Positions 9,554 through 18,582 of a stretch of DNA of 64,000 nt are shown piece after piece; within the stretch, counting starts at the first letter, position 1; every line of letters starts with the position of its first letter. A model generated the notes under the pieces. It ran no database searches, had not been told where the DNA came from, and was given only the letters and a program-made list of their open reading frames with translations. The translations under genes and the position numbers were made by a program. Origin of the DNA: Terriglobia bacterium (GTDB lineage: Bacteria > Acidobacteriota > Terriglobia > Bryobacterales > Bryobacteraceae); contig JAIQFK010000008.1 of assembly GCA_020073305.1 (NCBI GenBank), positions 124,001 through 188,000 of the forward strand. The letters are read 5' to 3'.

Positions 9554-11260
9554 ATGGTCAGTCTCAGGGAAGGCGATCTGGCGCTCCAGTGCCTTTATCG
9601 CTGGGAGCGCGAGCGGCCGGGGCAGATATTCCTCACACAACCATTCGATGGCGGGAAGGTGCGCGAGTGGACCTGGGCGCAGGCCGCGGACGAAGTGCGG
9701 CGCATGGCAGCCTACCTCACAGCGCAGGACTGGGAGCCTGGAACGCGCGTAGCGATTCTGTCCAGAAACTGTGCCTGGTGGATCATGGCCGACCTCGCCA
9801 TCTGGATGGCCGGGTATGTGACCGTGCCGGTCTATCCGTCGCTCAAAGCGCAGTCGGTCCGTCAGATTCTGGAGCATAGCGAGGCAAAAGCCTGCTTCGT
9901 CGGCCCGACCGATGACAAAGAAACGGCGACCCTCGGGATTCCCGACGGTGTTGCGCGCATTTGCTTTCCCACGGTCCCAGCCAACGGCCTCCCGGCCTGG
10001 GATGCGGTGGTTGCGGCCACGGAGCGGATCGGCGGCGACCCCACGCGCCGCGCCGACGATCTAGCCACCATCATCTATACCTCCGGCACTACGGGCACGC
10101 CGAAGGGTGTGATGCACCGCTTTACGGCCCTGCATTTTTTTGCCGCCACGGCTTCAGAAATGCTCGATTTGACGGCCGAAGAACGGGTCATCTCTTATTT
10201 GCCGCTGGCGCATATTGTGGAGCGCGTTGGCCTCGAGGGCACGGCTATTTTCGCCGGCTTTCACATCTTCTTCACCGAAGGGCTCGAGACGTTCCTCGCC
10301 GATTTGCAGCGCGCGCGGCCCACGATTTTCCTTTCCGTGCCGCGGCTCCTGCTGAAGTTCCAGCAGGGTGTGTTCGCCAAAATTCCGCAGGAAAAGCTGA
10401 ACAAGCTGCTTCGCCTTCCCATCATCGACCGTTATACGAAAAGGCGCATTCTCCGCCAGCTTGGCCTCGGTACCGTGCGCCACGCGGCTTGCGGAGCCGC
10501 GCCACTGCCCACCGAAATTCTGCTGTGGTACCGCAATCTCGGGCTGGATCTGGCGGAAGGATACGGCATGACGGAGGCGCTGATCACTCACCTTCCAAGA
10601 CCCGGCAGCGTGCGCCCCGGCTACGTGGGCAGCGCCCTCGACGGCGTGGAGGTGAAGGTAAACGAACTGGGCGAACTGCTGGTCAAGAGCCCCATGAACA
10701 TGCTGGGCTATTACAAAGATCCGCAGGCCACAAAAGCTGCCTTCACCGACGATGGATTCATTCGCACCGGTGACGTTGTCCATCTCGAGCCGGACGGCCA
10801 AGTGAAGATCATCGGGCGCGTGAAGGAGCAGTTCAAAACCAGCAAGGGCAAGTACGTGGCGCCGGCGCCAATCGAGAGTAAGCTCATGGCGCACTCCGCC
10901 GTGGACGCTTGTTGTCTCATGGGCGCCGGTCTGCCGAGTCCCTTCGCCGTGGTCCTGCTATCCGCGGATGCGCGGAAACAATGCTCGACTGCGGGCGAAC
11001 AAAAAGCCCTCGAGCAGTCTCTGGTGGCGCAGATGGAACACGTAAACGCGCAGCTTGATCCGCACGAACGGGTGAAGTTCATCGCCATCGCCGATGGTCC
11101 GTGGACAGTTGGAAATGGGTTGATGACGCCCACGCTCAAAATCAAGCGGTCCGTGCTTGAAGGCCGTTACCAGGCGTTCGTGGATAACTGGGCGACGCAC
11201 AGCAGTCCGGTGGTATGGGAATCGGCCCCTGACAGGGTTGTTCCCGCGAGCGTCCAGTAG
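9554..11260 (+). CDS. AMP-forming long-chain acyl-CoA synthetase
   Basis: A 568-residue ligase that activates fatty acids to acyl-CoA through an acyl-adenylate, feeding the divergent beta-oxidation operon. The P-loop TIIYTSGTTGTPKGVMHR, the A5 motif EGYGMTEA, the GYYKDPQATKAAF strand and the hinge GRVKEQFKTSKGKYVAPAPIE are all present, as in FAA1/FadD-type enzymes. I chose the ATG at 9554 because GGCGGGAG precedes it at proper spacing and the longer reading from 9446 would translate the palindromic operator. Probably derepressed by the same TetR protein. Confidence 0.9.
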   Translation: MVSLREGDLALQCLYRWERERPGQIFLTQPFDGGKVREWTWAQAADEVRRMAAYLTAQDWEPGTRVAILSRNCAWWIMADLAIWMAGYVTVPVYPSLKAQSVRQILEHSEAKACFVGPTDDKETATLGIPDGVARICFPTVPANGLPAWDAVVAATERIGGDPTRRADDLATIIYTSGTTGTPKGVMHRFTALHFFAATASEMLDLTAEERVISYLPLAHIVERVGLEGTAIFAGFHIFFTEGLETFLADLQRARPTIFLSVPRLLLKFQQGVFAKIPQEKLNKLLRLPIIDRYTKRRILRQLGLGTVRHAACGAAPLPTEILLWYRNLGLDLAEGYGMTEALITHLPRPGSVRPGYVGSALDGVEVKVNELGELLVKSPMNMLGYYKDPQATKAAFTDDGFIRTGDVVHLEPDGQVKIIGRVKEQFKTSKGKYVAPAPIESKLMAHSAVDACCLMGAGLPSPFAVVLLSADARKQCSTAGEQKALEQSLVAQMEHVNAQLDPHERVKFIAIADGPWTVGNGLMTPTLKIKRSVLEGRYQAFVDNWATHSSPVVWESAPDRVVPASVQ

Positions 11261-11340
11261 ACCGTCCCGATCATTCAGCAGGCCGGGCATGTCCGGCCAC
11301 TACGACAATATTGATTCGTTTTACGATAGAGTCTGCTGCA

Positions 11341-12891
11341 ATGTCTGAAAAAGTTGCTGTCTTCGATACCACGCTGAGAGATGGAGAGCAGGCTGCCGGG
11401 ACTCGTCTGGGCAGCCGCGAGAAGCTCATGATCGCCCGGCAACTGGCGCAGTTGAACGTCGATGTGATCGAGGCTGGTTATCCCAACTCATCGCCCGAGG
11501 ACTTCGAGGCCGTTCAGCTCATTTGCCAGGAAATCCAAGGTCCTACCATCTGCGCCCTCTCCCGCGCGGTGCCGGATGACATCAACGCCTGCGGCAAGGC
11601 GATAGCCAAAGCGAAGCGGCCGCGGATTCATACGGGGATCGGCGCTTCGGACATCCATATCAGCGGCAAGTTCCGTGATGAACGGTACGGCAAGACGCTC
11701 GCCGAGAAGAGGGTCAAGATTCTCCAGATGGCTATCGACGCCGTTAAGCTCGCCCGGCAATTCGCCGACGACGTCGAGTTCTATGCCGAAGATTCCGGCC
11801 GCGCTGATCTCAGTTATCTCTTCGAAATGATCGAAGCCGTCATCCAGGCCGGAGCCACGGTGGTCAACATTCCCGACACCACGGGCTACACGGTGCCCGA
11901 GCAGTACGGCTGTCTGATCCGCTCCATTCGCGAGAGGGTTCCTAACATCAGCCGGGCAACCATTAGCGTCCACTGCCATGACGACCTCGGACTTGCGGTG
12001 GCCAACACGCTCGCCGGCGTGCAGAACGGCGCGCGCCAGGTGGAAGGAACCATCAATGGCATCGGCGAAAGGGCAGGGAACGCGGCGCTCGAAGAGGTGG
12101 TCATGGCCCTGCGCACGCGCGGCGATTACTTCGGCGTGCACACCGGCATTGAGACTCGCGAGTTATACCGCACCAGCCGCCTGGTTTCCGATCTGCTCGG
12201 CATCCAGGTTCCGCCCAACAAAGCCGTGGTCGGCGGCAACGCGTTTTCCCACAGTTCCGGAATCCACGTCGACGGATTTTTGAAGGAGCGGACCACTTAC
12301 GAGATCATGCTGCCCGAGCACGTCGGCATCTCGGAAAGCCGCGTGGTGCTGACCGCGCGCACCGGCCGCCACGGACTCCGCGATCGCCTCAAGAAACTCG
12401 GATACACGCTCTCGCACCATGACCTGAACCAGGCCTACCAGCGATTCCTGGCGGTGGCGGACAAAAAGCAGGAAGTGTTTGACGAGGATCTCCTCGCCAT
12501 TCTCCGCGACGAGATCCATCCGCTGCCCGAGGTCTACCACCTCGACTATCTGCACATCAACAGCGGCACCTCCGCCATCCCCACCGCTACGGTTCGCCTC
12601 AAGATCAAAGACGAAACGCACCAAGGCGCCGCCATTGGCGATGGCCCCGTCGACGCCACTTACAAGGCGATTTCCGAAGTTACCAAAACCTCAGCCAAAC
12701 TCCAGCGATACGAGATTCGCGCCGTAACCAGCGGCACCGAAGCCCTAGGCGAAGTCACGGTGCAGCTAGAACAAGACGGCCGCAAAGTCGTAGGCCGCGG
12801 CGCCTCGACGGACGTAATCGAAGCCAGCGCCAAGGCGTACATTGACGGCCTCAACAAGCTCGCCTCGCTGGTTCCAAAAGCCGGCGTCTGA
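11341..12891 (+). CDS. leuA: 2-isopropylmalate synthase
   Basis: A 516-residue enzyme that condenses acetyl-CoA with 2-ketoisovalerate, the first committed step of leucine synthesis. FDTTLRDGEQAAGT (metal and substrate site), VHCHDDLGLAVANT (metal-binding HxH), GERAGNAALEEV and SGIHVDG are all intact, and the last 130 residues form the LeuA regulatory dimer domain, so leucine feedback is likely. The length fits type-1 LeuA rather than the shorter homocitrate synthases. No other leu gene is in the window. The 80-base leader shows no T-box or leucine-rich leader peptide that I can recognise. Confidence 0.92.
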   Translation: MSEKVAVFDTTLRDGEQAAGTRLGSREKLMIARQLAQLNVDVIEAGYPNSSPEDFEAVQLICQEIQGPTICALSRAVPDDINACGKAIAKAKRPRIHTGIGASDIHISGKFRDERYGKTLAEKRVKILQMAIDAVKLARQFADDVEFYAEDSGRADLSYLFEMIEAVIQAGATVVNIPDTTGYTVPEQYGCLIRSIRERVPNISRATISVHCHDDLGLAVANTLAGVQNGARQVEGTINGIGERAGNAALEEVVMALRTRGDYFGVHTGIETRELYRTSRLVSDLLGIQVPPNKAVVGGNAFSHSSGIHVDGFLKERTTYEIMLPEHVGISESRVVLTARTGRHGLRDRLKKLGYTLSHHDLNQAYQRFLAVADKKQEVFDEDLLAILRDEIHPLPEVYHLDYLHINSGTSAIPTATVRLKIKDETHQGAAIGDGPVDATYKAISEVTKTSAKLQRYEIRAVTSGTEALGEVTVQLEQDGRKVVGRGASTDVIEASAKAYIDGLNKLASLVPKAGV

Positions 12892-12921
12892 CGGCTTCTC
12901 GAGCCTCCGCGAAGGCGTCCT

Positions 12922-15378
12922 TTATTCGGCGCGCAAGGCGATCATGGGGTCTACCTTTGTAGCGCGGCGCGCGGGCAGGTAGCTGGCCAGCAGTGCGATC
13001 GCGGCCAGAAACAATGCCGCGCCGCCGAAGGTAACCGGATCGGCCGCGCTCACGTTGATCAGCATGCTCGAGACCAGGCGCGTTACCGCGAACGCCGCGA
13101 CCATTCCGGCCAAAAGACCCGAGCCGGTCAGGAGCATGCCCCGCCGCAGGACATCGCCCAGTACGTCACTTCTCTGTGCGCCTAGCGCCATCCGAATGCC
13201 GATCTCCTGCGTCCGCTGGCTCACGGCGTACGCCATCACGCTGTACAAACCAACCGCTGCCAGCACCAGCGAGATGAGGCCCATCGCGATCAGCATACTC
13301 GCCGCAACCTTCTGCGGCAGCATAGTGACTTCGGTCCATTCCACGAGCGGCATGGCGTCAAAGGCTCCTGCGCTCGGATCGATTGCCGCGACCTCACGCC
13401 GCAGGCCCGCAATCACCTGAGTCGGATTCGCGGCGACCTTGATGAAGAAGTAGAGTTGGATGTCGTTGCCCGCGTGCTGCTGGAACGGCGCAAAGAAATG
13501 GGGACGCGGCGCCTCGGCGACATTGAAGTACTTGCTGTCTCTCGCCAGGCCGATCACCGTAGCCCACTTGCCCAAGCACTTCACTTTGCGGCCCACCGGG
13601 TTCGCGCCGTTGAAGTACCGTTGCGCGAAGGTCTGGTTCACGATCACCACCGGTGGAGTATTCCAGTCATCGCTCTCTCTGAAGTCGCGACCCTCGAGCA
13701 ACGGAATCCGCATCAGGTTGAAGTAGTCCGGCGAAACCAGGTAGTCGTTGATTTGCAGAGCCTCGCCCTTGCTCGGAACGTAGCCCTCGATCTCCACGTC
13801 GTCGTATGGGCCGGCGCTCGACCCGAGCGGCGCGTAATCCGCGTAGCTGACATTCGTAATGCCGGGCGCCGAGCGCAGTCGCTTGGCCAACCTGCGGCAA
13901 AACTGGTGCACATCAAGAGTCGAGAAGCCGGTGCCACCCAGGTAAAACCGCGCCATAACGACGTTGCTCCTGTTGAAGCCGGGATAGATGGCTTTGGCGT
14001 TTTGGAAACTCCTTACGAAGAGACCCGCACCGATCAGTGCGACGGTCGCCAGCGCCAGCTCGGAGATGACCAGCAAGCCGCGCGTGCGATGTGAATGCGC
14101 GCCGTGCGTCCCGCTGCGGCCGCCCTCTTTGAGTGCTTCGTTCACATCGGTGCGGAACCAGAACAGCGACGGCGCTGCGCCCGCAACAAGGGTGGCAATC
14201 ACGCAAGTCAGGACAGTGAACGCCAGAACCCGGGCGTTCAGTTGAAACCCGGCGGCGATGGGGGCTCCGATCTTGGGCACCAGCGAGGGCAGCATGCCGC
14301 CCATCCAAAAAGCCAGGGGCAGCCCGATGAGCGCTCCGGCACTCGCCAGCGCCAGTACTTCGGTCATGAGTTGCCGGGTCAGCCGCCACGGCCGCGCGCC
14401 GAGCGACAGGCGGATCGCGAGTTCTTTGCGCCTGGCAATAGTGCGCGCCAGCAGAAGATTCGCGACGTTGGCGCAGACGATGAGTAGCACGAGCATGGAA
14501 ATGGCCATCAGGATGCGAAGCGGACCGAGCAGCAACTCCGGGGCGGCGCTATGAAATTCCCACGGGGGCAGGATGGTGGCCGTCACGCCTCGATTGGTGT
14601 CCGGAGACATCACCTCGAGATTGCGCGAGAACATCAAGGCCTCCGCCCGCGCCTGCTCGATGGCGATGCCCGGCTTCAGGCGGACCAATGCATACAAGCA
14701 CCGGTGCCCGCGATAGCGAAACGCCGATGCGTCGAGCATCCCCAGTTCCTTGCCCATGGTGACCGGGACCCAAATATCGAAGAACAAGCCCGGCATCGTG
14801 CCGCGGAACTCCGGCGGCGCGACACCCACAACCATCAACTCGTGACGGTTCACACGGAGTGTCTTCCCCACGGCGTGAGGATCGGCATGGAAACGGCTGC
14901 GCCACAATCGATGGCTGATTACCGCTACCGGGTACGCGCCCTGCTTGTCGCCGTTTTCTTCTGTGGTGAACACACGCCCCAGCGCCGGCTTCACCCCGAG
15001 CACCGCGAAATAATTGCCGGAAACCAATTCGCCCCATACAGGTTGCACATTGTCCGCGTCACCAAGGCTGAAGACGTCTTCGCGATGTACCGCCAGCCCG
15101 GAAATGGATTGCAACTGGTCGCGATAGGAGCGGTAGTCCAGATACGAAGTCTGATTGGCTCCGTTTGGCGCACCGATCGTGATCATCTCGAGCACGGCGA
15201 GTTGCCGGCTTTCGCTCGAGCCCGGGTACGGGCGCAATAACAGCCCGTCGACCCAACTGAATACGGTGGTATTTGCCGCAGTGCCTAACGCCAGGGTGAG
15301 CACGGCAACCGCTGTGAATCCCGGGCTGGCCGCGAGAACACGGATGCCATATCGCAAATCCTGGTAAAGAGTCCGCAT
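12922..15378 (-). CDS. MacB-like ABC transporter permease of the ADOP type
   Basis: About 818 residues from the ATG at 15378 (MRTLYQDLRYGIRVL). The start, followed by SPGFTAVAVLTLALGTAANTTVFS, is characteristic of the acidobacterial duplicated orphan permease family. It has one N-terminal membrane helix, an extracytoplasmic MacB-type domain, a three-helix FtsX block near residues 280-410, then a second copy of periplasmic domain and FtsX block at the C-terminus. No ATPase gene is adjacent, as is usual for this orphan family. It is convergent with leuA, and the divergent spacer to the AhpD-like gene is 113 bases. Confidence 0.9.
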   Translation of the reverse strand: MRTLYQDLRYGIRVLAASPGFTAVAVLTLALGTAANTTVFSWVDGLLLRPYPGSSESRQLAVLEMITIGAPNGANQTSYLDYRSYRDQLQSISGLAVHREDVFSLGDADNVQPVWGELVSGNYFAVLGVKPALGRVFTTEENGDKQGAYPVAVISHRLWRSRFHADPHAVGKTLRVNRHELMVVGVAPPEFRGTMPGLFFDIWVPVTMGKELGMLDASAFRYRGHRCLYALVRLKPGIAIEQARAEALMFSRNLEVMSPDTNRGVTATILPPWEFHSAAPELLLGPLRILMAISMLVLLIVCANVANLLLARTIARRKELAIRLSLGARPWRLTRQLMTEVLALASAGALIGLPLAFWMGGMLPSLVPKIGAPIAAGFQLNARVLAFTVLTCVIATLVAGAAPSLFWFRTDVNEALKEGGRSGTHGAHSHRTRGLLVISELALATVALIGAGLFVRSFQNAKAIYPGFNRSNVVMARFYLGGTGFSTLDVHQFCRRLAKRLRSAPGITNVSYADYAPLGSSAGPYDDVEIEGYVPSKGEALQINDYLVSPDYFNLMRIPLLEGRDFRESDDWNTPPVVIVNQTFAQRYFNGANPVGRKVKCLGKWATVIGLARDSKYFNVAEAPRPHFFAPFQQHAGNDIQLYFFIKVAANPTQVIAGLRREVAAIDPSAGAFDAMPLVEWTEVTMLPQKVAASMLIAMGLISLVLAAVGLYSVMAYAVSQRTQEIGIRMALGAQRSDVLGDVLRRGMLLTGSGLLAGMVAAFAVTRLVSSMLINVSAADPVTFGGAALFLAAIALLASYLPARRATKVDPMIALRAE

Positions 15379-15491
15379 GGCTGATTCCAGTGTTGCAGAT
15401 CTGGAAATATGAATCCAGCGTTGAGCCAGTAGGCCGCCAGAAAGGGCTGGCCTCACGCATCCGGAACGGCTGAGCGGTAATCTAATTCGTT

Positions 15492-16088
15492 ATGGCACGA
15501 ATTGCAGGGATCGAGCCCGGGCAGGCGGGATTGTTTGTCCGTTTCGTCTATTGGCTGACGCGGCGGAAGGTAGGGCGCGTGGTGCTGCCCATTAAGATCG
15601 CGGCGCATCACCCGCGGCTGTTGCGATCGGTGGGCGAAATGGAGGCCGGGCAGATGGCCGCCCGTTCCGTGGATGCCGCCCTTAAATCGCTAGCTGAATT
15701 GAAGGTGGCGATGCAAATTGGCTGCCCATTTTGAATCGACATCGGTTCTGCCGTGGGCAGGAAACAGGGAGTGACGGAGGAAAAGCTGATGGCGCTGGCG
15801 GATTTCGAGTCGAGCCCTGCGCTCAGCGAACTCGAAAAGCTGGTGGTGCGCTACGCCGTGGCCATAACGGCAACTCCGGTCGAGGTTCCGGATGATCTCT
15901 TCACCGAGCTCGAACGGCACTTCAACGAACGGCAACTGGTGGAGCTGACCTCCGCGATCGCGTGGGAAAACTACCGCGCACGCTTCGATCATGCGTTCGG
16001 AATCGAAGCCGAGGGCTTTTCCAAAGGCGCGTTTTGCCCACTGCCTGCGCGCGCCGGCAGTAAGACGGTCAGGAATGCACAGGACTGA
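15492..16088 (+). CDS. AhpD-like (carboxymuconolactone decarboxylase family) protein, probable selenoprotein with in-frame TGA
   Basis: Two same-frame segments (15492-15734 and 15735-16088) together make one AhpD-like protein of 198 residues. The first ends ELKVAMQIGCPF and the second continues IDIGSAVGRKQGVTEEKL, exactly the CxxC peroxidatic motif and following helix of this family, except that the second Cys codon is TGA at 15732-15734. There is no frameshift and the downstream 117 codons are well conserved in character (ELTSAIAWENYRARFDHAFG), which argues against decay. A stem-loop of bacterial SECIS type follows the TGA. Sec in AhpD-like CxxU proteins is known from selenoproteome surveys. 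A nonsense mutation or sequencing error is the alternative. The 3' end overlaps the convergent VWA gene by 20 bases. Confidence 0.8.
15735..15766 (+). promoter_or_regulatory. Candidate bacterial SECIS element
   Basis: Directly after the TGA, 15746-15752 (TTCTGCC) pairs with 15756-15762 (GGCAGGA) in seven pairs including one G-U, closing a GTG loop at 15753-15755. The loop begins 19 bases after the TGA and starts with G, which fits the loose consensus for bacterial SECIS elements (loop about 16-37 bases downstream, G among its first two bases). The short loop is at the lower limit. SelB binding is inferred. Confidence 0.6.
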
Positions 16089-18582
16089 CGGATTCCGCCG
16101 GGCGGCGGACGGTTTCGAGGAGGCCGCGCCACTTCCGCATGAACAATTCGACGATGTTCAGCAGGATGGCGAGCGCCAGCAGGCCAGGCCACATCTCCAT
16201 GGACGAGGGTACGGACCGGCCCCCTGCGTCGAAAATTTCCTTGATGGTGGGCTGGAAGCGCCCGCCGGTGGACTTCGCAATCTGCCGCAACAGCAGCTCG
16301 TTCGATCCGTAGTCCAGCAATTCGTCCTCCTGCCGGTAAAAGCCGATCTCGGGGAACGTCCGCGACTCAACCAGGGGCCGCACACGGAACAGGCCCTGAT
16401 TGTGCCCGATGGGAACGACGCCGCGAAAGCTTCGCGCGTCGACCTTGCTGATTTTCGCGAGACGGCGGAAGCCATTGGGCCCGAGAACGTAGATGTCCGG
16501 GACCGCGGACGGCTCTTCGGCTTTGCGGCCAAGGCGGTAATCGATCACCAGCTCGTCGCTCGAGCTGTCATATTCGGCCTGGGCCTCGCTGGTTTGCGCA
16601 TGGGGCAGCAGGTCGCGCGCCACGTTGGCCCATAGCCGGTCAAACCCCTTCCAAGCCAGCCAGCTTGCAGCCCAGCGGCTCTTCGCGTCGGAAGTGAAAA
16701 CCGCCGCACGGCCCAGCCCATACTGCCAACGAACCAACAGCGGATCCCGGTCGGCGGCGTTCAAGATCGTGTCGGCCGTGGGCTTGGCCGTGTAGCGGAC
16801 GTAGCCGCGCAAAGGCGGAGCGGAATCGATGCCTACGCCGTCCAGTACCTCGGCCGGTTTCATCACGACGGCCTGAACCGGCTTCTCCACGGCGGTTGAC
16901 CCCGTGTACTCCATCACGTCCTTGAGTAGGATTTGTTCCAATCCGGAGGGCTCGTTCAGGAAATATGATTTGCCCTTGGCCAGGTTCGCGATCTTCTCCA
17001 GGTATGCACGGTTCACGTCCTGGCCCAGACCCACCGTGGAAATGGTGATGCGGTTGTTGGCCGCCTCGCGTGACAGCGAGAGGCTGTCGCCTTCCTCGGA
17101 GATTCCATCCGTCAGCAGGACGATGTGCTTGTACACGGCATTCTGATAGAGAATTTTCCGGTACGCTTCGGTCAGTGCCGGCGCAATCTGGGTGCCGCCG
17201 TCGGGAGTAATTCCCGAGATGAGCCGCTTGATCAGAGAACGGTCCTCGGCTCGCCGCACGGGTACGGCCCACTGAAACGAATTGTCGAAGATCAACACCC
17301 CCACCTGATCGATGGGCCTGAGATTTTCAATGACGCCGATGGCCGCCAGGCGCGCCAGGTCCATCTTCTTGCCTTCCATCGACGAAGACTTATCGATGAT
17401 CAGAACGACACAGGTGCCTTCGGGCGTTCGCGGCGGTGCAAGCTTGGCGGGAAGAGCGCGATCGAGCGGGTCGTCCGCCCGTTTATTCTCCACATATACG
17501 TTACGTTCCCCCGCTATCCACAGTAGTCCGCCGCCTTCCTGCACAAATTTCTCGAGCGCTTCTTTGCGGGTTTGCGAAACGGCTTCCATGTCCCAGTTAT
17601 TGAACACCACGAGCTGATAATCCTCGAATTTTTCCGGGACTTGGGACATCAACTGGACTTCGAACTGGCTGGATTCGAGCGTCTTCTGCAGATGGGTTTC
17701 GGTTCCGGCCGGATCTTGAGAGAGCAGCAGGGCGCGTGGCTGCCGGATGGTGACGGCCTCATTGAAGCGAGCCTGGCCGAGGCCGTTGCCGGTGATCTTT
17801 CCCGCCAGGTCGACGGCGCCGGCCGCGGTCACACTGGCCCGCACGCGCAAGTGATTCACGCCGGGTTCGAGCGCGACATCGCTCGCGCCCAGAGTCTTGC
17901 CCTCCGCCGTCACTTCCACTCGGGCCTGAGCGCGCCGTGGCGCGGTCACTGTCAGGTCGATGGGGAACCGCTCTCCGCTGAAGACCAGGGAAGGCAGGCT
18001 GATGGACTCCACACGAAGATCCGGTTTGGAACTGCCGGCGAGCGCGAACGTATCGATGGGAATCCCGAGCTGTTGAGCCTGCCAGGCGGCGCGCGCGGCG
18101 CTTCCGAGGTTCTCATTGCCGTCCGAGACCAGCACCACGCGGCGCACCATTCCGCCCGGCAGGGTGCCGATGGCTTCGCGAATGGCGGCTTCGACGTCGG
18201 TGCCGTTGCCGGCATCGCCGGGTGTATATCGCAGGTTCCAGGTTTGCGCGCGCTCCTGCGGCATGGGTTTGCGCGTGGCCCGCGCAAACGGAATCACCTT
18301 GGTCCAGTGGCGCCCGCGCGCCCGCTCGATTTGCGAGGCGATGGACGAGGCACGCTCGAGGTCCTGCTCCGTCACGCTGCGCGAAGTGTCGGCGAGAATC
18401 GCGACCGCTACTTTCGTATCGAAAAACGTGAGGCGCGGTTGAGCCAGAGCCAGAATGATGGCAAGAAACGCGGCCGTCTTCAGCAGCAGAGCTCCGCGCC
18501 GGTGGGTTGCGCTCCACTCCCGCACGGCCCACGCCACCGGAGCCAGCGCAATCAACAGAACCCAGGCTCGATCAAAGGTCAT
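16069..18582 (-). CDS. Large membrane protein with two VWA domains and a GATase1-like domain
   Basis: An 837-residue protein. Two N-terminal membrane helices (about 5-20 and 33-48) precede a first VWA-like domain whose DTSRS fits the DxSxS metal site, then a glutamine-amidotransferase-like region near 285-370 (VVFNNWD, GGGLLWIAGE), then a second VWA domain with an intact metal site (LIIDKSSSMEG), and a last membrane helix near 805-820. Family knowledge links such proteins to MoxR ATPases in assembling or stress-protecting envelope complexes. It is the last gene of the moxR-DUF58-VWA-VWA operon and follows the previous stop directly. Its 3' end overlaps the AhpD-like gene on the other strand. 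Confidence 0.82.
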   Translation of the reverse strand: MTFDRAWVLLIALAPVAWAVREWSATHRRGALLLKTAAFLAIILALAQPRLTFFDTKVAVAILADTSRSVTEQDLERASSIASQIERARGRHWTKVIPFARATRKPMPQERAQTWNLRYTPGDAGNGTDVEAAIREAIGTLPGGMVRRVVLVSDGNENLGSAARAAWQAQQLGIPIDTFALAGSSKPDLRVESISLPSLVFSGERFPIDLTVTAPRRAQARVEVTAEGKTLGASDVALEPGVNHLRVRASVTAAGAVDLAGKITGNGLGQARFNEAVTIRQPRALLLSQDPAGTETHLQKTLESSQFEVQLMSQVPEKFEDYQLVVFNNWDMEAVSQTRKEALEKFVQEGGGLLWIAGERNVYVENKRADDPLDRALPAKLAPPRTPEGTCVVLIIDKSSSMEGKKMDLARLAAIGVIENLRPIDQVGVLIFDNSFQWAVPVRRAEDRSLIKRLISGITPDGGTQIAPALTEAYRKILYQNAVYKHIVLLTDGISEEGDSLSLSREAANNRITISTVGLGQDVNRAYLEKIANLAKGKSYFLNEPSGLEQILLKDVMEYTGSTAVEKPVQAVVMKPAEVLDGVGIDSAPPLRGYVRYTAKPTADTILNAADRDPLLVRWQYGLGRAAVFTSDAKSRWAASWLAWKGFDRLWANVARDLLPHAQTSEAQAEYDSSSDELVIDYRLGRKAEEPSAVPDIYVLGPNGFRRLAKISKVDARSFRGVVPIGHNQGLFRVRPLVESRTFPEIGFYRQEDELLDYGSNELLLRQIAKSTGGRFQPTIKEIFDAGGRSVPSSMEMWPGLLALAILLNIVELFMRKWRGLLETVRRPAESVSPVHS

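Noticed and set aside
11281-11298. GGCCGG/CCGGCC hairpin before leuA as terminator or attenuator
   Set aside because: No T-run follows and there is no leader peptide; the symmetry alone is weak evidence.
15735-16088. Separate small gene starting at the GTG at 15753
   Set aside because: It has no ribosome site, begins inside the stem-loop and continues the AhpD-like fold from the previous segment, so one recoded gene explains it better.
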